DNA of 32,883 bases from Tubiluchus corallicola (Eukaryota; Priapulida; Priapulimorpha; Priapulimorphida; Tubiluchidae), in assembly GCA_030141605.1 (NCBI GenBank), contig JAQGDQ010001600.1, positions 1-32,883 of the forward strand, written 5' to 3'. The notes beneath the pieces are model-generated. The model did no database searches and was not told the DNA's origin. It saw only the letters and a program-made list of their open reading frames with translations. The position numbers and the translations under genes were made by a program. This document shows, piece by piece, positions 1-9,022 of this stretch. Numbering within the stretch: position 1 is the first letter of the stretch; the number at the start of each line of letters is the position of its first letter.

Positions 1-2
1 GT

Positions 3-467
3 AGCTGCAAACGCAGTAGGGAAGAGTGTGACGCTTTAAGATTCGATCAAGAACAATTAGCAGCCTGTTCTCATCAGACGTTGGGCTCTTGCAGACGTCC
101 CATCGAGTTTGCCGACGAGGTTGGTGCCAGCTGTAGCGCTGCCACTGGCGCTGCTGCTGCTGCCCAATGTAGCTGCAAACGCAGTAGGGAAGAGTGTGAC
201 GCTTTAAGATTCGATCAAGATCAATTAGCAGCCAGTTCTCATCAGACGTTGGGCTCTTGCAGACGTCCCATCGAGTTTGCCGACGAGGTTGACGGCAGCT
301 GTAGCGCTGCCACTGGCGCTGCTGCTGCTGGTGCTAGCATACTCAATGCTAATTGTCGTCACCGGTGCCGCCACCGCCACCACCGCCACCACCACCGTCG
401 AGATTACAGCAGCAGCACAATGTCAACGTTCGGGTCGCGTCTGCTAGCAATATGCCGCCACCGCTAA
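3..467 (+). CDS. Open frame with two 56-codon tandem repeats, partial at the window edge
   Basis: Unrecognised. Frame 3 is open from the first bases to a stop at 467. It holds two units of 168 bp (56 residues), about 3-170 and 171-335. Each unit contains a Cys-Lys-Arg-Ser-Arg start, a central SCRRPIEFADEV block and an Ala-rich end. The units differ at a few residues (QEQ/QDQ, ACS/ASS, VGAS/VDGS), and unit length is a multiple of three, so the frame is kept. After about 345 the frame becomes His/Arg-rich, a shadow of a proline run in the neighbouring frame. This suggests that the real protein changes frame here by a splice, an indel or a sequencing error. The 5' part lies outside the window. 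It could also be a decayed repeat rather than a gene. Confidence 0.35.
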   Translation, partial: SCKRSREECDALRFDQEQLAACSHQTLGSCRRPIEFADEVGASCSAATGAAAAAQCSCKRSREECDALRFDQDQLAASSHQTLGSCRRPIEFADEVDGSCSAATGAAAAGASILNANCRHRCRHRHHRHHHRRDYSSSTMSTFGSRLLAICRHR

Positions 468-586
468 CATCAACAACATCGACAGCAACAACAACAATAA
501 CGGCGTCATCAACGAGCATGGGTCCCCCACCCAACATCGTTTTTGTCAACCGGAAGAAAGCATCCGACCAGGATAAAGATAAATGA
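353..586 (+). CDS. Proline-rich C-terminal-like reading frame
   Basis: This frame (+1 codon phase shifted from the 56-residue repeats upstream) has no ATG at its head and is preceded by TAA at 350-352. It encodes a run of about ten prolines, a Gln/Asn stretch, a Ser/Thr-rich stretch and a basic/acidic end (VNRKKASDQDKDK), with a TGA at 584-586. Its composition resembles a protein C-terminus more than the His/Arg-rich overlapping frame does. An AATAAA lies about 220 bp downstream. I infer that it may be the true end of the repeat protein upstream, but no clean splice pair is visible. Confidence 0.3.
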   Translation: MSSPVPPPPPPPPPPSRLQQQHNVNVRVASASNMPPPLTSTTSTATTTITASSTSMGPPPNIVFVNRKKASDQDKDK

Positions 587-745
587 ATATTTTTTAAATA
601 GTAAAGGTACACCCCATCAGGATAAAGATAAATGAATATTTTAAAAAGTAAATACACTTCAGTCTCTGGCAATTTTAGTCTAATAGTAAAGCGCCTCAGT
701 TTTTTTTCTTTTTAGTCTAATAGTAAAGTGCCTCAGTTTTTTTCT
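569..745 (+). repeat. Two short direct-repeat pairs in an AT-rich 3' flank
   Basis: A block of about 25 bp starting CAGGATAAAGATAAATGAAT occurs at 569-593 and 619-643 (50 bp apart). A second block starting TTTAGTCTAATAGTAAAG occurs near 674 and 712 (38 bp apart). The first copy of the first block includes the stop codon of the proline-rich frame, so this part of the flank appears to have been duplicated locally. Confidence 0.7.
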
Positions 746-807
746 CTTTGTACATCTAGTCTAGATAAAAGTAAAATTTTAAATACCCTATTGTCAAAAA
801 ATCTTTC

Positions 808-813
808 AATAAA
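808..813 (+). promoter_or_regulatory. Canonical polyadenylation hexamer AATAAA
   Basis: AATAAA on the plus strand, 222 bp after the end of the proline-rich frame, followed by GT-rich sequence (TGTGG, TTGTGAG). It is a plausible 3' end for the transcript at the left edge. The match is short and could be chance in AT-rich DNA. Confidence 0.35.
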
Positions 814-1087
814 AATGTGGCTAATGCAACTTGTGAGTTTTTGGGATTATATATATATATCCTCACCTAAAAAAATACTGACTCGTTGAAATGCGTGCAG
901 ACTAGAAGGCTGCGGGCATTCAATTACCTAGACGGCAGCTGTCCTACTGTCTGCTTGCTGTACATTCCAACGGGCTTTTAAAAAACAGGTACACGCACTT
1001 AAATAGTCGCGGGTGTCATGTCTCGCAAGTCAATTAACGGATTAAGCCCTCATTAGCTAGGTAGTCGAGTCAATTACCGGATTAAGC

Positions 1088-1275
1088 AATAGACACGTGC
1101 CCGCCTTGGCGTCTGATCAGATGAGTGCATTCGTTGCGGGTTTAAACATGCGAGTTAGTACAGATAGAAAGATTTTTACAAAATAGACACGTGCCTGCCT
1201 TGGCACCTGATCAGATGAGTGTATTCGTTGCGGGTTTAAACATGCGAGTTAGTACAGATAGAAAGATTTTACAAA
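1088..1275 (+). repeat. 94-bp direct tandem repeat, two copies
   Basis: Two nearly identical units, 1088-1181 and 1182-1275, each start AATAGACACGTGCC and end in GATTTT(T)ACAAA. They differ by a few substitutions and one T. Each carries CACGTG and the stretch TTGCGGGTTTAAACATGCG. Just upstream (about 1030-1087) a shorter GTCAATTA-CGGATTAAGC motif also occurs twice. No ORF is supported here. Confidence 0.85.
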
Positions 1276-1366
1276 ATGAAAAGATAATTTTAACTAACAT
1301 TAGTTATTATTGTTCTGTCGGATAAAAAAGTGGATGACGACCAAAGATCAGACTCTGCTTTAGGTA

Positions 1367-1770
1367 ATACCGCGTCATCATCATCTCGTCGTCATCATCA
1401 TCATCGTTGGATACAGTTGACAAAAAAATAAAGAAACCCAGAAATTAATCATGCTCGGCGACGCGTGAGTAGACTGTATGTTACACGTGGTAACGTTCGT
1501 GCTAATGGTCGGCCCGTGCTAACAATCGTGCTCGGCGGTGTGTGCGCGTGTGAGTAGACTGTATGTTGCACGATGCGACCGCATTGGATGGAGCGAAGGA
1601 GGCTTTTCGGCGACGGCATCCATCCATCCATCTCGGATAAAGGTAGGATAAAATTGTATCGCAACTTAGACGCGCATAAAAGAACATTCTAACCCGGATG
1701 AGGGTGGGGTAAAATTTTAAAAAATTGCATGGCAATTTAGACTCGCATAAAAGAACATCCTAGCCATTTA
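1367..1770 (+). repeat. CATC microsatellite and degenerate duplicated blocks
   Basis: About 1369-1407 is a CATCAT/CGTCGT microsatellite. A block ending GTGAGTAGACTGTATGTT(A/G)CACG occurs near 1465-1496 and again near 1549-1572. A block with CGCATAAAAGAACAT occurs near 1673 and 1743 in similar surroundings (period about 70 bp). A (CGA)n run lies at about 1772-1790. The short ORFs here are composed of these repeats and are not supported as genes. Confidence 0.6.
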
Positions 1771-1959
1771 ACGACGACGACGACGACGAGACTGTGCACT
1801 GCTGCACGTGGGTAGAGAAATCTTTGAGCGTAGCCACGCGCGCGACGGAGGGGTGGGTTGCAGGGGGGTGTCCCCGACCCCCGGGACGGACGTTTGCACG
1901 CGGCGGAGGGGTGGCAGGGGCTCCCCAATTAGCGCCAATTAGCACTAATTAGTCCTCGG

Positions 1960-2370
1960 CGGGAACTCCACTTCTCCCTTTTTCTTCGTTTGAGGCGCTT
2001 TTTACCTCGTTTCACACACTTTCACACGCTTTCACGCACTTTCACACGCTTTCACACACTTTCACACGCTTTCGCGCGGTTTAAAATGGGGCGTCAAAAA
2101 AAGAAGTCATCTAGGGGTCAATGAACTTTGGTCACGTGACCTAGAGTTCAAGGTCATTCGATCCAAATGAAGCCATGCGGGAGGGGAAAAACTGCAAAAT
2201 TTTTACCTCGTTTCACACGCCTTTTCTTCGTTTTTCTTTGTTTTTCGCGCTTTTTCGTCGATTTCGGTCACGTGCGCACTTTCACACGGGTTTTCACACT
2301 TTTTTAGGGGTTTTCCCGGATTTTCGCACTTTTTAGGGGTGTTCCCCCCCCGGGCAGCCAAAGGAGGGGG
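1960..2370 (+). repeat. GC-richer short-period repeat region (CACTTTCACACG-like)
   Basis: About 2010-2075 is a run of TTTCACACRCT/TTTCACGC units of about 10 bp. Related TTTTTCG/TTTCACACGGG units recur at 2190-2340, and TACCTCGTTTCACAC occurs near 2005 and 2206. The block between them (2100-2180) holds a palindrome described separately. The region ends in C- and G-runs near 2345-2375. It looks like degenerate satellite or mobile-element debris; no coding frame is supported. Confidence 0.55.
2122..2156. promoter_or_regulatory. Imperfect palindrome around GGTCACGTGACC with AGGTCA-like half-sites
   Basis: TGAACT (2122-2127), GGTCACGTGACC (2130-2141) and AGTTCA (2145-2150) form an inverted repeat. 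AGGTCA follows at 2151-2156 and GGGTCA precedes it at 2115-2120. The half-sites resemble nuclear-receptor elements, and CACGTG resembles an E-box. Function is inference only; the surrounding region is repetitive. Confidence 0.25.
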
Positions 2371-2399
2371 GGGAAATCGGCCAGAGGTGTAACATCTAT

Positions 2400-2706
2400 A
2401 CTACTTACGTGTTATGTTAGTTTCGTGTTTCGTAATGTTAAATGTATAAATAGTGTACACTATGTCATGTAAAATTTAATGTACTTTCGTATAATTGTTT
2501 TGTAAAAATATTTTAATATGGTGTTTGTAAATATGTTCATTTATTGTATATAGTTTTGCACTTTAGTTTTTTTTAGTATGCACTGGACGCATTTGTCTTG
2601 AACAGTGTGGTTGTTTTAACATTGCGCTGAGGCTAGCTCAATTTTATTGTAATGAGTGAGCCGTTTTTTATGACAAATAAAGAATTAATATATATATATA
2701 TATATG
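2400..2706 (+). mobile_element. Possible 3' end of a retroelement with AATAAA and (TA)n tail
   Basis: An AT-rich stretch without coding potential ends in GACAAATAAAGAATTAATA followed by a TATATA run (about 2689-2706). A polyadenylation-like hexamer directly followed by a microsatellite tail is a common end of LINEs and SINEs. A LINE in this same window ends in AATAAAG plus a TTA repeat. No RT or target duplication was identified, so it may be only a simple repeat. Confidence 0.25.
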
Positions 2707-3420
2707 ATACGTTATATCTCTTGACGGTGGTAAACACAGATAACTAGTGAACGTTTTTGACCGTTAAAACTGTGGTAACATTCTGTTTCTGTGACAAGCG
2801 ATGGTTTAAGTTACAGCTTTTGTTCATATTTACAAAAAATGTTTTGTCAAAATGAATAACAATATACATAAATAAAGTTGAGCTTGATATTAATAATTTC
2901 AATGAAACCGGAACTTATCACTTTGACCCGTATCCTGTTGGTCGAGGGTCAATCTAACACGGGTCAACGCACACCACGTACTTTGTTTCTTCGATACTTT
3001 TCACTCGATGTGCTGCAAGATACTAAAATTGGGATATCAATTTTAACCTGTGACCTTGGATCAACCAACCTGGGCGTAATAGACCATCTAATTCGTCTCA
3101 TCGACATCTTTCATTATGACAAGCCACTGTTATGCCACACTAAAAGCATCGGTGTCCTCGACGCCTCCCCCACCCCCCACGATTTCGGGTTCTTGCCGCC
3201 TAGCGAAAAAATTTTCCCTGCGTAAATGGCCCCTATTCAGACATGCACAAGATCTCAATCTCACTTAACCTTATCAAAAATGTGACCTTAACCCCCTACC
3301 TGGGAAGGGTGTCCGATGCGTTTGGTGAACATAGCCCTGTATCTTTTTGAGTTTTTAAAGAAACAAAAAGGCCACAAACGAATAAAAATAATAAATGATA
3401 AATAAATAAAAACCAGGGGT
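2707..3420. other. Intergenic stretch, nothing recognised
   Basis: No gene is supported. A 115-codon ORF at 2878-3225 (+) has no recognisable domain, membrane segment or splice context, and I treat it as chance. Confidence 0.4.
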
Positions 3421-3540
3421 AAATGATGATGATGATAATGGTGGTGATGACGCCGGCGGCGGTGGTGGTGATTGTGATGATGATGATTGCGATGATTATG
3501 ACGAGGAGGAGGAGGAAAAGAAGGAAGAGGGTGTCATCGA
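3421..3540 (+). repeat. GAT/GGT/GAG trinucleotide-rich simple repeat
   Basis: Runs of GATGATGAT, GGTGGTGAT, GGCGGCGGTGGT and GAGGAGGAGGA follow one another. Several frames are open only because of the trinucleotide periodicity (Asp/Gly/Glu-rich on plus, Ile/Thr/Val-rich on minus). Confidence 0.7.
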
Positions 3541-4375
3541 CGATAGCAACAACAAAAAGCACAATAATAATTGGTTCCACAAATCGAGAAAAAAGGTTCT
3601 AAAACTCAGTTGGAAAGAATTTTAGAAAAACCTAATTTGTGAGTCATTTACAAACTGAGGCCGTATCAATTAATGTTTCGTACCAACTAATGACCATATC
3701 TCAGAATAATAGAGGATGTACTTTCTTAATTACTAATTTAGTTATTTTGTTTCAGCGTCAAAGCTCTAATGTCAATATGTCCTTTACGTGGATCAAATCA
3801 TAATAATTTGTAAAATCGATCACGAGTCGTAATGCAAGTGACCGTAGAAGTAGGGAGGGGGGGGTTATTTTTAACTGATGGAAAAGTAAAAAATATTAAT
3901 TCTGAATTCCAATACAAAAAGACGGAGAATGCACGTTCACACGGTAAGCTGTAAGAAACTTTATAAATAGGAATTGCTGTCTGGGTTTAAACACCCTCTC
4001 CTCCAAAATAGTGTATTTAAGATTTTAAGATTATATGAAATTATATAAGATTTTAGGTTAGCAGCAACACAAGCGACACTACTCAAATTACACCATTAAC
4101 TGTTTACAGTTGTTCTTTGCTTGCCTTGCAGAACTTGAAATGTAGCTGGCCTTGGACCCTGCTACAATTGACCTAATAGCGAGTTTGCTATGAGCATGAC
4201 TAACACAGGGCTGAAACAGCTTTTCATTCTAGATTCGGATTTGAGAGTCATATTAGGAGTGTTTGACGCTGTTGCTCGTGTTATAAGGGACTGTGTGAAT
4301 AACGCATTCATGAATTAGCAGACTCCGTGAAAGTATAATTATATGCACCATTCATAAGTACTGTTAATTTACATC
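3541..4375. other. Region upstream of the P450 gene
   Basis: AT-rich sequence with no supported gene. A TTTATAAATAG motif near 3960 and TATAATTATATG near 4334 could be TATA-like, the second about 40 bp before the P450 ATG. Neither can be assigned as a promoter from sequence alone. In-frame stops upstream of 4376 agree with the chosen start. Confidence 0.3.
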
Positions 4376-5884
4376 ATGACAGCAACAAGTTCTGCGATGA
4401 CTGGTTTTGGCGATATGAGGGTGTGGCTGGTTCTATTTGTAACCGTGTGCCTTGTTTATTATCTGAAGTTAAGAAGACGGATTGCTCCTGGTTTATTCAG
4501 CTTTCCGCTGATTGGTAACTTGCCACAAATCTACTACCATTCTTTTAAGACGCCACTGTACAAATACTGCCAACAACTCGCAGAACAGTATGGACCTGTT
4601 ATTTCCATTGACTTTGGCGTGCGGACAACAGTTGTCATCAATAGCATTGAGGAAGCACTGGAAGCACTTGTTAAAAAGCAAAATGACTTTGCCGGACGAC
4701 CAGAAAGTTGGACCATGGATAAATTTTCAGAAGGCTACAAAGACATTGCAGCAGCAACATTTTCGCCGACTTGGCAAGTTCAAAGGAAACTTGGTCACAG
4801 CGCCTTTAGACACTTTGCTTCTAGAGATTCCTTAGTTCAAAGAATTCACTGTTGCTTCACTGACATTGTTACTGTTATAGATAGTCTGGAAAGCAAATTT
4901 AATCCAAGGGAGTACATTTACAACACGATGTACAACATTATCAATAGTATGACATTTGGAAACACTTTCGATTTTTCTGATGAGCAATTCAAAAAACTGC
5001 GAGCGACAGCTGAGAGAGTGAATGCTCTTATAGCTGCTGGCTTTGCTCCAGATTACATACCTTTTCTCAAGTATTTCCCTCGGACACCAGCACAAAAAGA
5101 ATTTTTGCAACTATTGGATTACGTATTCGAATATGGGTATACCCAGTTTCACGAACATGTGAAGACGTTTAATAAGGATAACATCAGAGACATTTGTGAT
5201 GATTTACTTCTAGCCAGAGAAGATGCCTCTAAAGAAGAAATAGCAGAATTAACAGATGCTCACCTAGTTAATATTTTACTTGATATATTTTTTGCTGGAA
5301 CCGATACCACGGCAATGACACTGCTGTGGGCATTTCTTTACATGACAGCTTATCCAGATGTGCAGAAGAAAGTGCAAGAAGAAGTTGATGATGTTATTGG
5401 GCATAGCAGATTGCCTAATTATGATGAAGACAAGCCGCGCCTGCCTTACTGTGATGCTGTAATTCACGAAGTTATGCGAATGAAACCCATCGCACCACTG
5501 GTTCTACCACATACTACAACAGTGGACACATCGGTAGGTGGCTACGCTATACCCAAAGATACTATGGTTATGGTAAATGTTTACAACATACACCACGATC
5601 CAAGCAAATGGGATGAACCTTATGCTTTTAAACCAGAGAGATTCCTGGATGATGAAGGAAAAATCAGAACAAAAATTCAGAGTTTCATGCCATTTTCCAC
5701 AGGGCGACGCGTGTGCATGGGTGAAAGCATTGCCAAGGTCGACATTTTTGTTATTTTTGTTTGCTTCATGCAACGGTACGACATGACTGTACCTCAAGGC
5801 GAAAAAGCAGATTTAGTAGAGAAACAGCAGCCACTTTTTATAGAACCAAAACCTTACAACATATTGATGAAAAAACGTTTCTGA
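4376..5884 (+). CDS. Cytochrome P450 monooxygenase, clan-2-like (CYP2/CYP1/CYP17-type), single exon
   Basis: A complete 502-residue microsomal P450, typical length for the family. The order of features is as expected. An N-terminal membrane anchor (about residues 14-32) is followed by basic LRRR and a proline-containing hinge (APGLFSFPLIGNLP). The I-helix oxygen-activation motif is AGTDTT (307-312), the K-helix ExxR is E365-x-x-R368, the PERF motif is 420-423, and the haem loop FSTGRRVCMG has the Cys ligand at C447. All catalytic landmarks are intact, so it should bind haem and accept electrons from NADPH-P450 reductase at the ER. The substrate cannot be read from sequence; steroid/xenobiotic-type clan 2 is the closest feel. 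The start is the first ATG of the frame; Met8 and Met14 are alternatives that would still keep the anchor. There is no intron, unlike most clan-2 genes of vertebrates, so a retrocopy or lineage-specific intron loss is possible; no poly-A tract was seen downstream. Confidence 0.95.
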   Translation: MTATSSAMTGFGDMRVWLVLFVTVCLVYYLKLRRRIAPGLFSFPLIGNLPQIYYHSFKTPLYKYCQQLAEQYGPVISIDFGVRTTVVINSIEEALEALVKKQNDFAGRPESWTMDKFSEGYKDIAAATFSPTWQVQRKLGHSAFRHFASRDSLVQRIHCCFTDIVTVIDSLESKFNPREYIYNTMYNIINSMTFGNTFDFSDEQFKKLRATAERVNALIAAGFAPDYIPFLKYFPRTPAQKEFLQLLDYVFEYGYTQFHEHVKTFNKDNIRDICDDLLLAREDASKEEIAELTDAHLVNILLDIFFAGTDTTAMTLLWAFLYMTAYPDVQKKVQEEVDDVIGHSRLPNYDEDKPRLPYCDAVIHEVMRMKPIAPLVLPHTTTVDTSVGGYAIPKDTMVMVNVYNIHHDPSKWDEPYAFKPERFLDDEGKIRTKIQSFMPFSTGRRVCMGESIAKVDIFVIFVCFMQRYDMTVPQGEKADLVEKQQPLFIEPKPYNILMKKRF

Positions 5885-7117
5885 TCAGCGAATGATTGAT
5901 TGATGAATGTAAATATATAGCAACAATCGTTACTCACATATGTAACGTCTTTTAGTAATCAACTTAAAATTTTAAAGTTAAAAGACATCTATCAAATTGA
6001 ACTCGCAAAATTCACATACAAACAACAACAACACAATATGTTACCATCCTTGTTCAGAAATTACTACAATGCCATCCAACCACGACTACTCTAGTAGAGT
6101 TCCACATAAAAATACCCCTAGTCACAGAGCGATTTAATATGTAACGCTTAAAATTCACTCACATACCAGGGATCCCGGGTATGGAATTCATTCCTAACGG
6201 AAATAGAAAAAACATCATTAAACCACTCGATCAAAAATTATAAGTTTTACTTGTTGTAGATAGCTACACATAACTTTGCATGAAATTGCTTTGATACTAA
6301 CTCAGTATAATGATATTCCACTTGAGTTGATTTCACTGACATTGCTTAACTTGAAACAGGCGAAAATTAGTTATAGCACAAGCTAAAGTAGGTTAGCATA
6401 ATACTACAATTGTATTAGTTTGTATTCATTTACAAGTGTGTTTCCACTGTTACATGTTTTACTACTAAACGCAAGATAACCATATTAGTAAATGAACATT
6501 ATCATGAAATAGTTGCGTTGTACCTAGAAGAATATAACGTTCAATATATACTTGGATTTTCTTTTTCGAAAATAACATTTTTAACACCTAAACGCCATAA
6601 TAATATTTGCAGAAAGGTAAGTCGCAGTAGTATGTGTCTAGATTTTTTCTTAATTCTATTTTTATCATGTTACCATGTATAATGTTATTGGAACACATAA
6701 CATTATTTAACATTACATAATGTTATTTAGCCGTTCATATTGGCAGTATACTGTATCTACTGTGTCAAATTGCGAAAAGATTGTTAAAATTTTTGTATTG
6801 TATAAACACTTAAAATACTGTGTGTTAAAATCTTTGGCCATATTGAACATGTAATCACGTATTTCTAATTAGAGGCAAAATAGAATAAAAGCATTCGGTA
6901 TACGAAAAGATACTGATGTGGATAAAAATCCAACGTGTAAACTCGCTTATGAATTGCAGTGGTTTAATGGAATTGCATTACATAGATTTACAGAAAGTAT
7001 ACACAGCAAAAATTTAATTATACAAAGCAATAACAATGATAAAGCGACACATGACAGGATGATTTGTAAGTTGATCTTGCAAAATAAAACTTAGCGTGTT
7101 AAATCATTCTTTTGAAG
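5885..7117. other. AT-rich intergenic stretch between P450 and the convergent two-exon gene
   Basis: No coding region is supported. The stretch holds an imperfect 20-bp palindrome, ATACCAGGGATCCCGGGTAT, at 6163-6182 (one mismatched pair) and repeated CATAATGTTATT-type words near 6690-6730. No clear AATAAA was found soon after the P450 stop. The two flanking genes converge, so both 3' UTRs should lie here. Confidence 0.4.
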
Positions 7118-7475
7118 TTAATTACAACTTTCGCCTATTTCCGTTTCCTCTGTTTTCTCAGCTGCAACTTTTTTAAGCAGCAGTATATCGCACTTGTCTA
7201 TTTGCAAGATTTTCGCAAGCGTGTCCAAGAAAGCCAGTTGCCTATGGCGGATGTAGTTGGCAGTTTTGTTATACATAATTAACAAGGCGCTGGGTTTACT
7301 TGGCAGCTGAGAAGGCGAAAGAACGTCAGTCACGTGATAGTTGGGATTGTTCAATTCTTCGCTAAGTTGGGCTTCAAGATCGGATACCCAAGCCAAGTTA
7401 ACATCTTGCCCTTCACCAAAGAAAGCTTTTAGTAATGAAATGGCCAAGCGTGTTTTCATGTGAAGTAAAGCAAAT
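7118..7475 (-). CDS. Unrecognised protein, exon 2 of 2 (C-terminal)
   Basis: The acceptor TTTCCAG|ATTTG is at 7475, and the exon opens in the phase left by exon 1 (AG+A = Arg). Together the exons give 1002 nt, 333 codons plus stop, with the join reading IPTTPR-FALLHMKTRL. The C-terminal part has amphipathic helices (KTRLAISLLKAFFGEG; AFLDTLAKILQIDKCDILLLKKVAAE) and ends in an acidic tail. The regular helical pattern suggests a folded helical domain. No catalytic motif is visible and no function is proposed. The intron (7476-8378) holds a 79-codon ORF (7848-8087) that does not keep frame and is left out. Confidence 0.6.
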
Positions 7476-8378
7476 CTGGAAAGTGGGAAATTATTTCTAG
7501 AGAGTTTGCAAATTAACAAATCATTATTCTACGTATATATTAATACAACACCAATAATGCAACAGTAATAAAAAGAACAATAACATGGTAGTAAAGTTCT
7601 TAAATGAACAACAGATGGAGTTGCTCACTGAACATATGAACAGGAAATGAACATACGAGATGAAATAGAGTGATTATACCACACGCATTTAGAGCAAAGC
7701 TGTCTTGACAAAGCAACATATTCTTTAGCAGAAATCGTGAAGTGATAGAATTGGAATTACTTTGTTTCAACAGTTTCTGAATAATCATTTTTCTAATTGA
7801 AAATTAGCAACAACCAGATGAAAATTGGCATCAACAAAAAACCATCGTTAACTTAATTCAAATAAGGAGTCTAAATCAAAATGCTGTTTATTTTCCAATC
7901 CTACTAAATGATTTATAAAAAACTTAATGAAGTTAAATCCCACAATTCCATACTGTTTATTCAATGTCATTGTTACCATTGAAAATGGCGTGCTGTTAAC
8001 ATTGTTCTTTCCGTTCTTCGAAGTGAATAAGTCACCTAATCTGACCAGTCTGATTTGCAGGATTCTTGCCGCCTGCTTACGATGCAATGTGTTTCACTGT
8101 GAATTTTGGACGTATGCGTCTAACTCATGTGACACAATCGCACCGTGTAAATAGGACTTTAAGCTGATCTCGAAACAAGACTCGTATGACTTTCGTTAGT
8201 AACGGAACGTGTGCCGGAGAATATGCCAAGAACTTAGATTACTCATTATAATTTTACGCTAAATCTTTGCGGCATTTTCAATTCACAGGGAAACAGGTTT
8301 TATAAATTATAATTTTGGCTACAACAGCGTCACCATTTCCATTGTCAGATAGGATAATCTCAACCCAGATGGTCTTAC

Positions 8379-9022
8379 CTTGGGGTAGTTGGGATCTGTA
8401 GGTACAAAGAAGCTTTGAGGAGAGCATTCTCGTTTGTCGCAATTTGCAGAAAATCCCAGTTCCTGTCATCATAGAATCGTAAATCATTTAGCTTTTGTTT
8501 CAAGTGTTTTGTTGATCGCTTCGATGTTTTATGACTTTTTCCAGCATTCGCAGCTGTAACTGTTTCGCTCTGTGATTTTCTTACTAGTCTTTCCAAACGT
8601 TCATTTGCTCTTTTGTATTCCTCATAAGTCACAGACTCCGAATGATTTCGGCGAGTTTTTCTTGGCGACACTAATGTTTTCAGCTGAGATTTTATACATG
8701 TCATGAAATTTTTCTGCAGTTCCTCGTCTCTTTTTAAACTAAGTAAATCCAACTTACTTTGACCGTCCAAATATTTGCTTTTTAACACATCATCTGTACT
8801 CGCACTAATTACAGGAATAAACTTTGTAAATTTGTGTTTACGATTTTCTCCGTTTCTGTCGAATTTTTTCGCTCTTCTTTCGTAACAAAAGTGCCGAGTT
8901 GGAGACTGAACTGACCGACTGAATGTTGTAGGTGTGACAGCTTGTTTAAAAGGCACAATGATGACCTCTTCCCTCCCATTTTCTGAGTAATTGAAAAACC
9001 TAACATAGTCACCGGATGCCAT
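8379..9022 (-). CDS. Unrecognised basic protein, exon 1 of 2
   Basis: First coding exon of a two-exon gene, read from 9022 (ATG, MASGDYVRFFNYSENG) to a good donor CCAAG|GTAAGA at 8379. It encodes 214 residues plus two bases (phase 2). The protein is polar, rich in Lys/Arg/Ser, with no signal peptide or membrane segment. A charged helical stretch (about residues 134-165, EEYKRANERLERLVRKS) may form a coiled coil. An ATG 66 bp upstream (9088) is in frame, but MASGDYV is the more typical start. I do not recognise the family. The shadow frame at 8809-9060 is not used. Confidence 0.6.

Noticed and set aside
2878-3225. 115-codon ORF
   Set aside because: No recognisable motif, no good splice or promoter context, and length is possible by chance in this region.
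6163-6190. BamHI/SmaI/EcoRI-like words suggesting cloning-linker contamination
   Set aside because: The sites are part of an imperfect natural palindrome, and the flanks are ordinary AT-rich genomic sequence with no vector similarity visible.
7848-8087. 79-codon ORF as a middle exon of the two-exon gene
   Set aside because: Using its likely acceptor (GTAAGCAG) the phase from exon 1 leads to an early TAG; the direct join 8379 to 7475 keeps frame.
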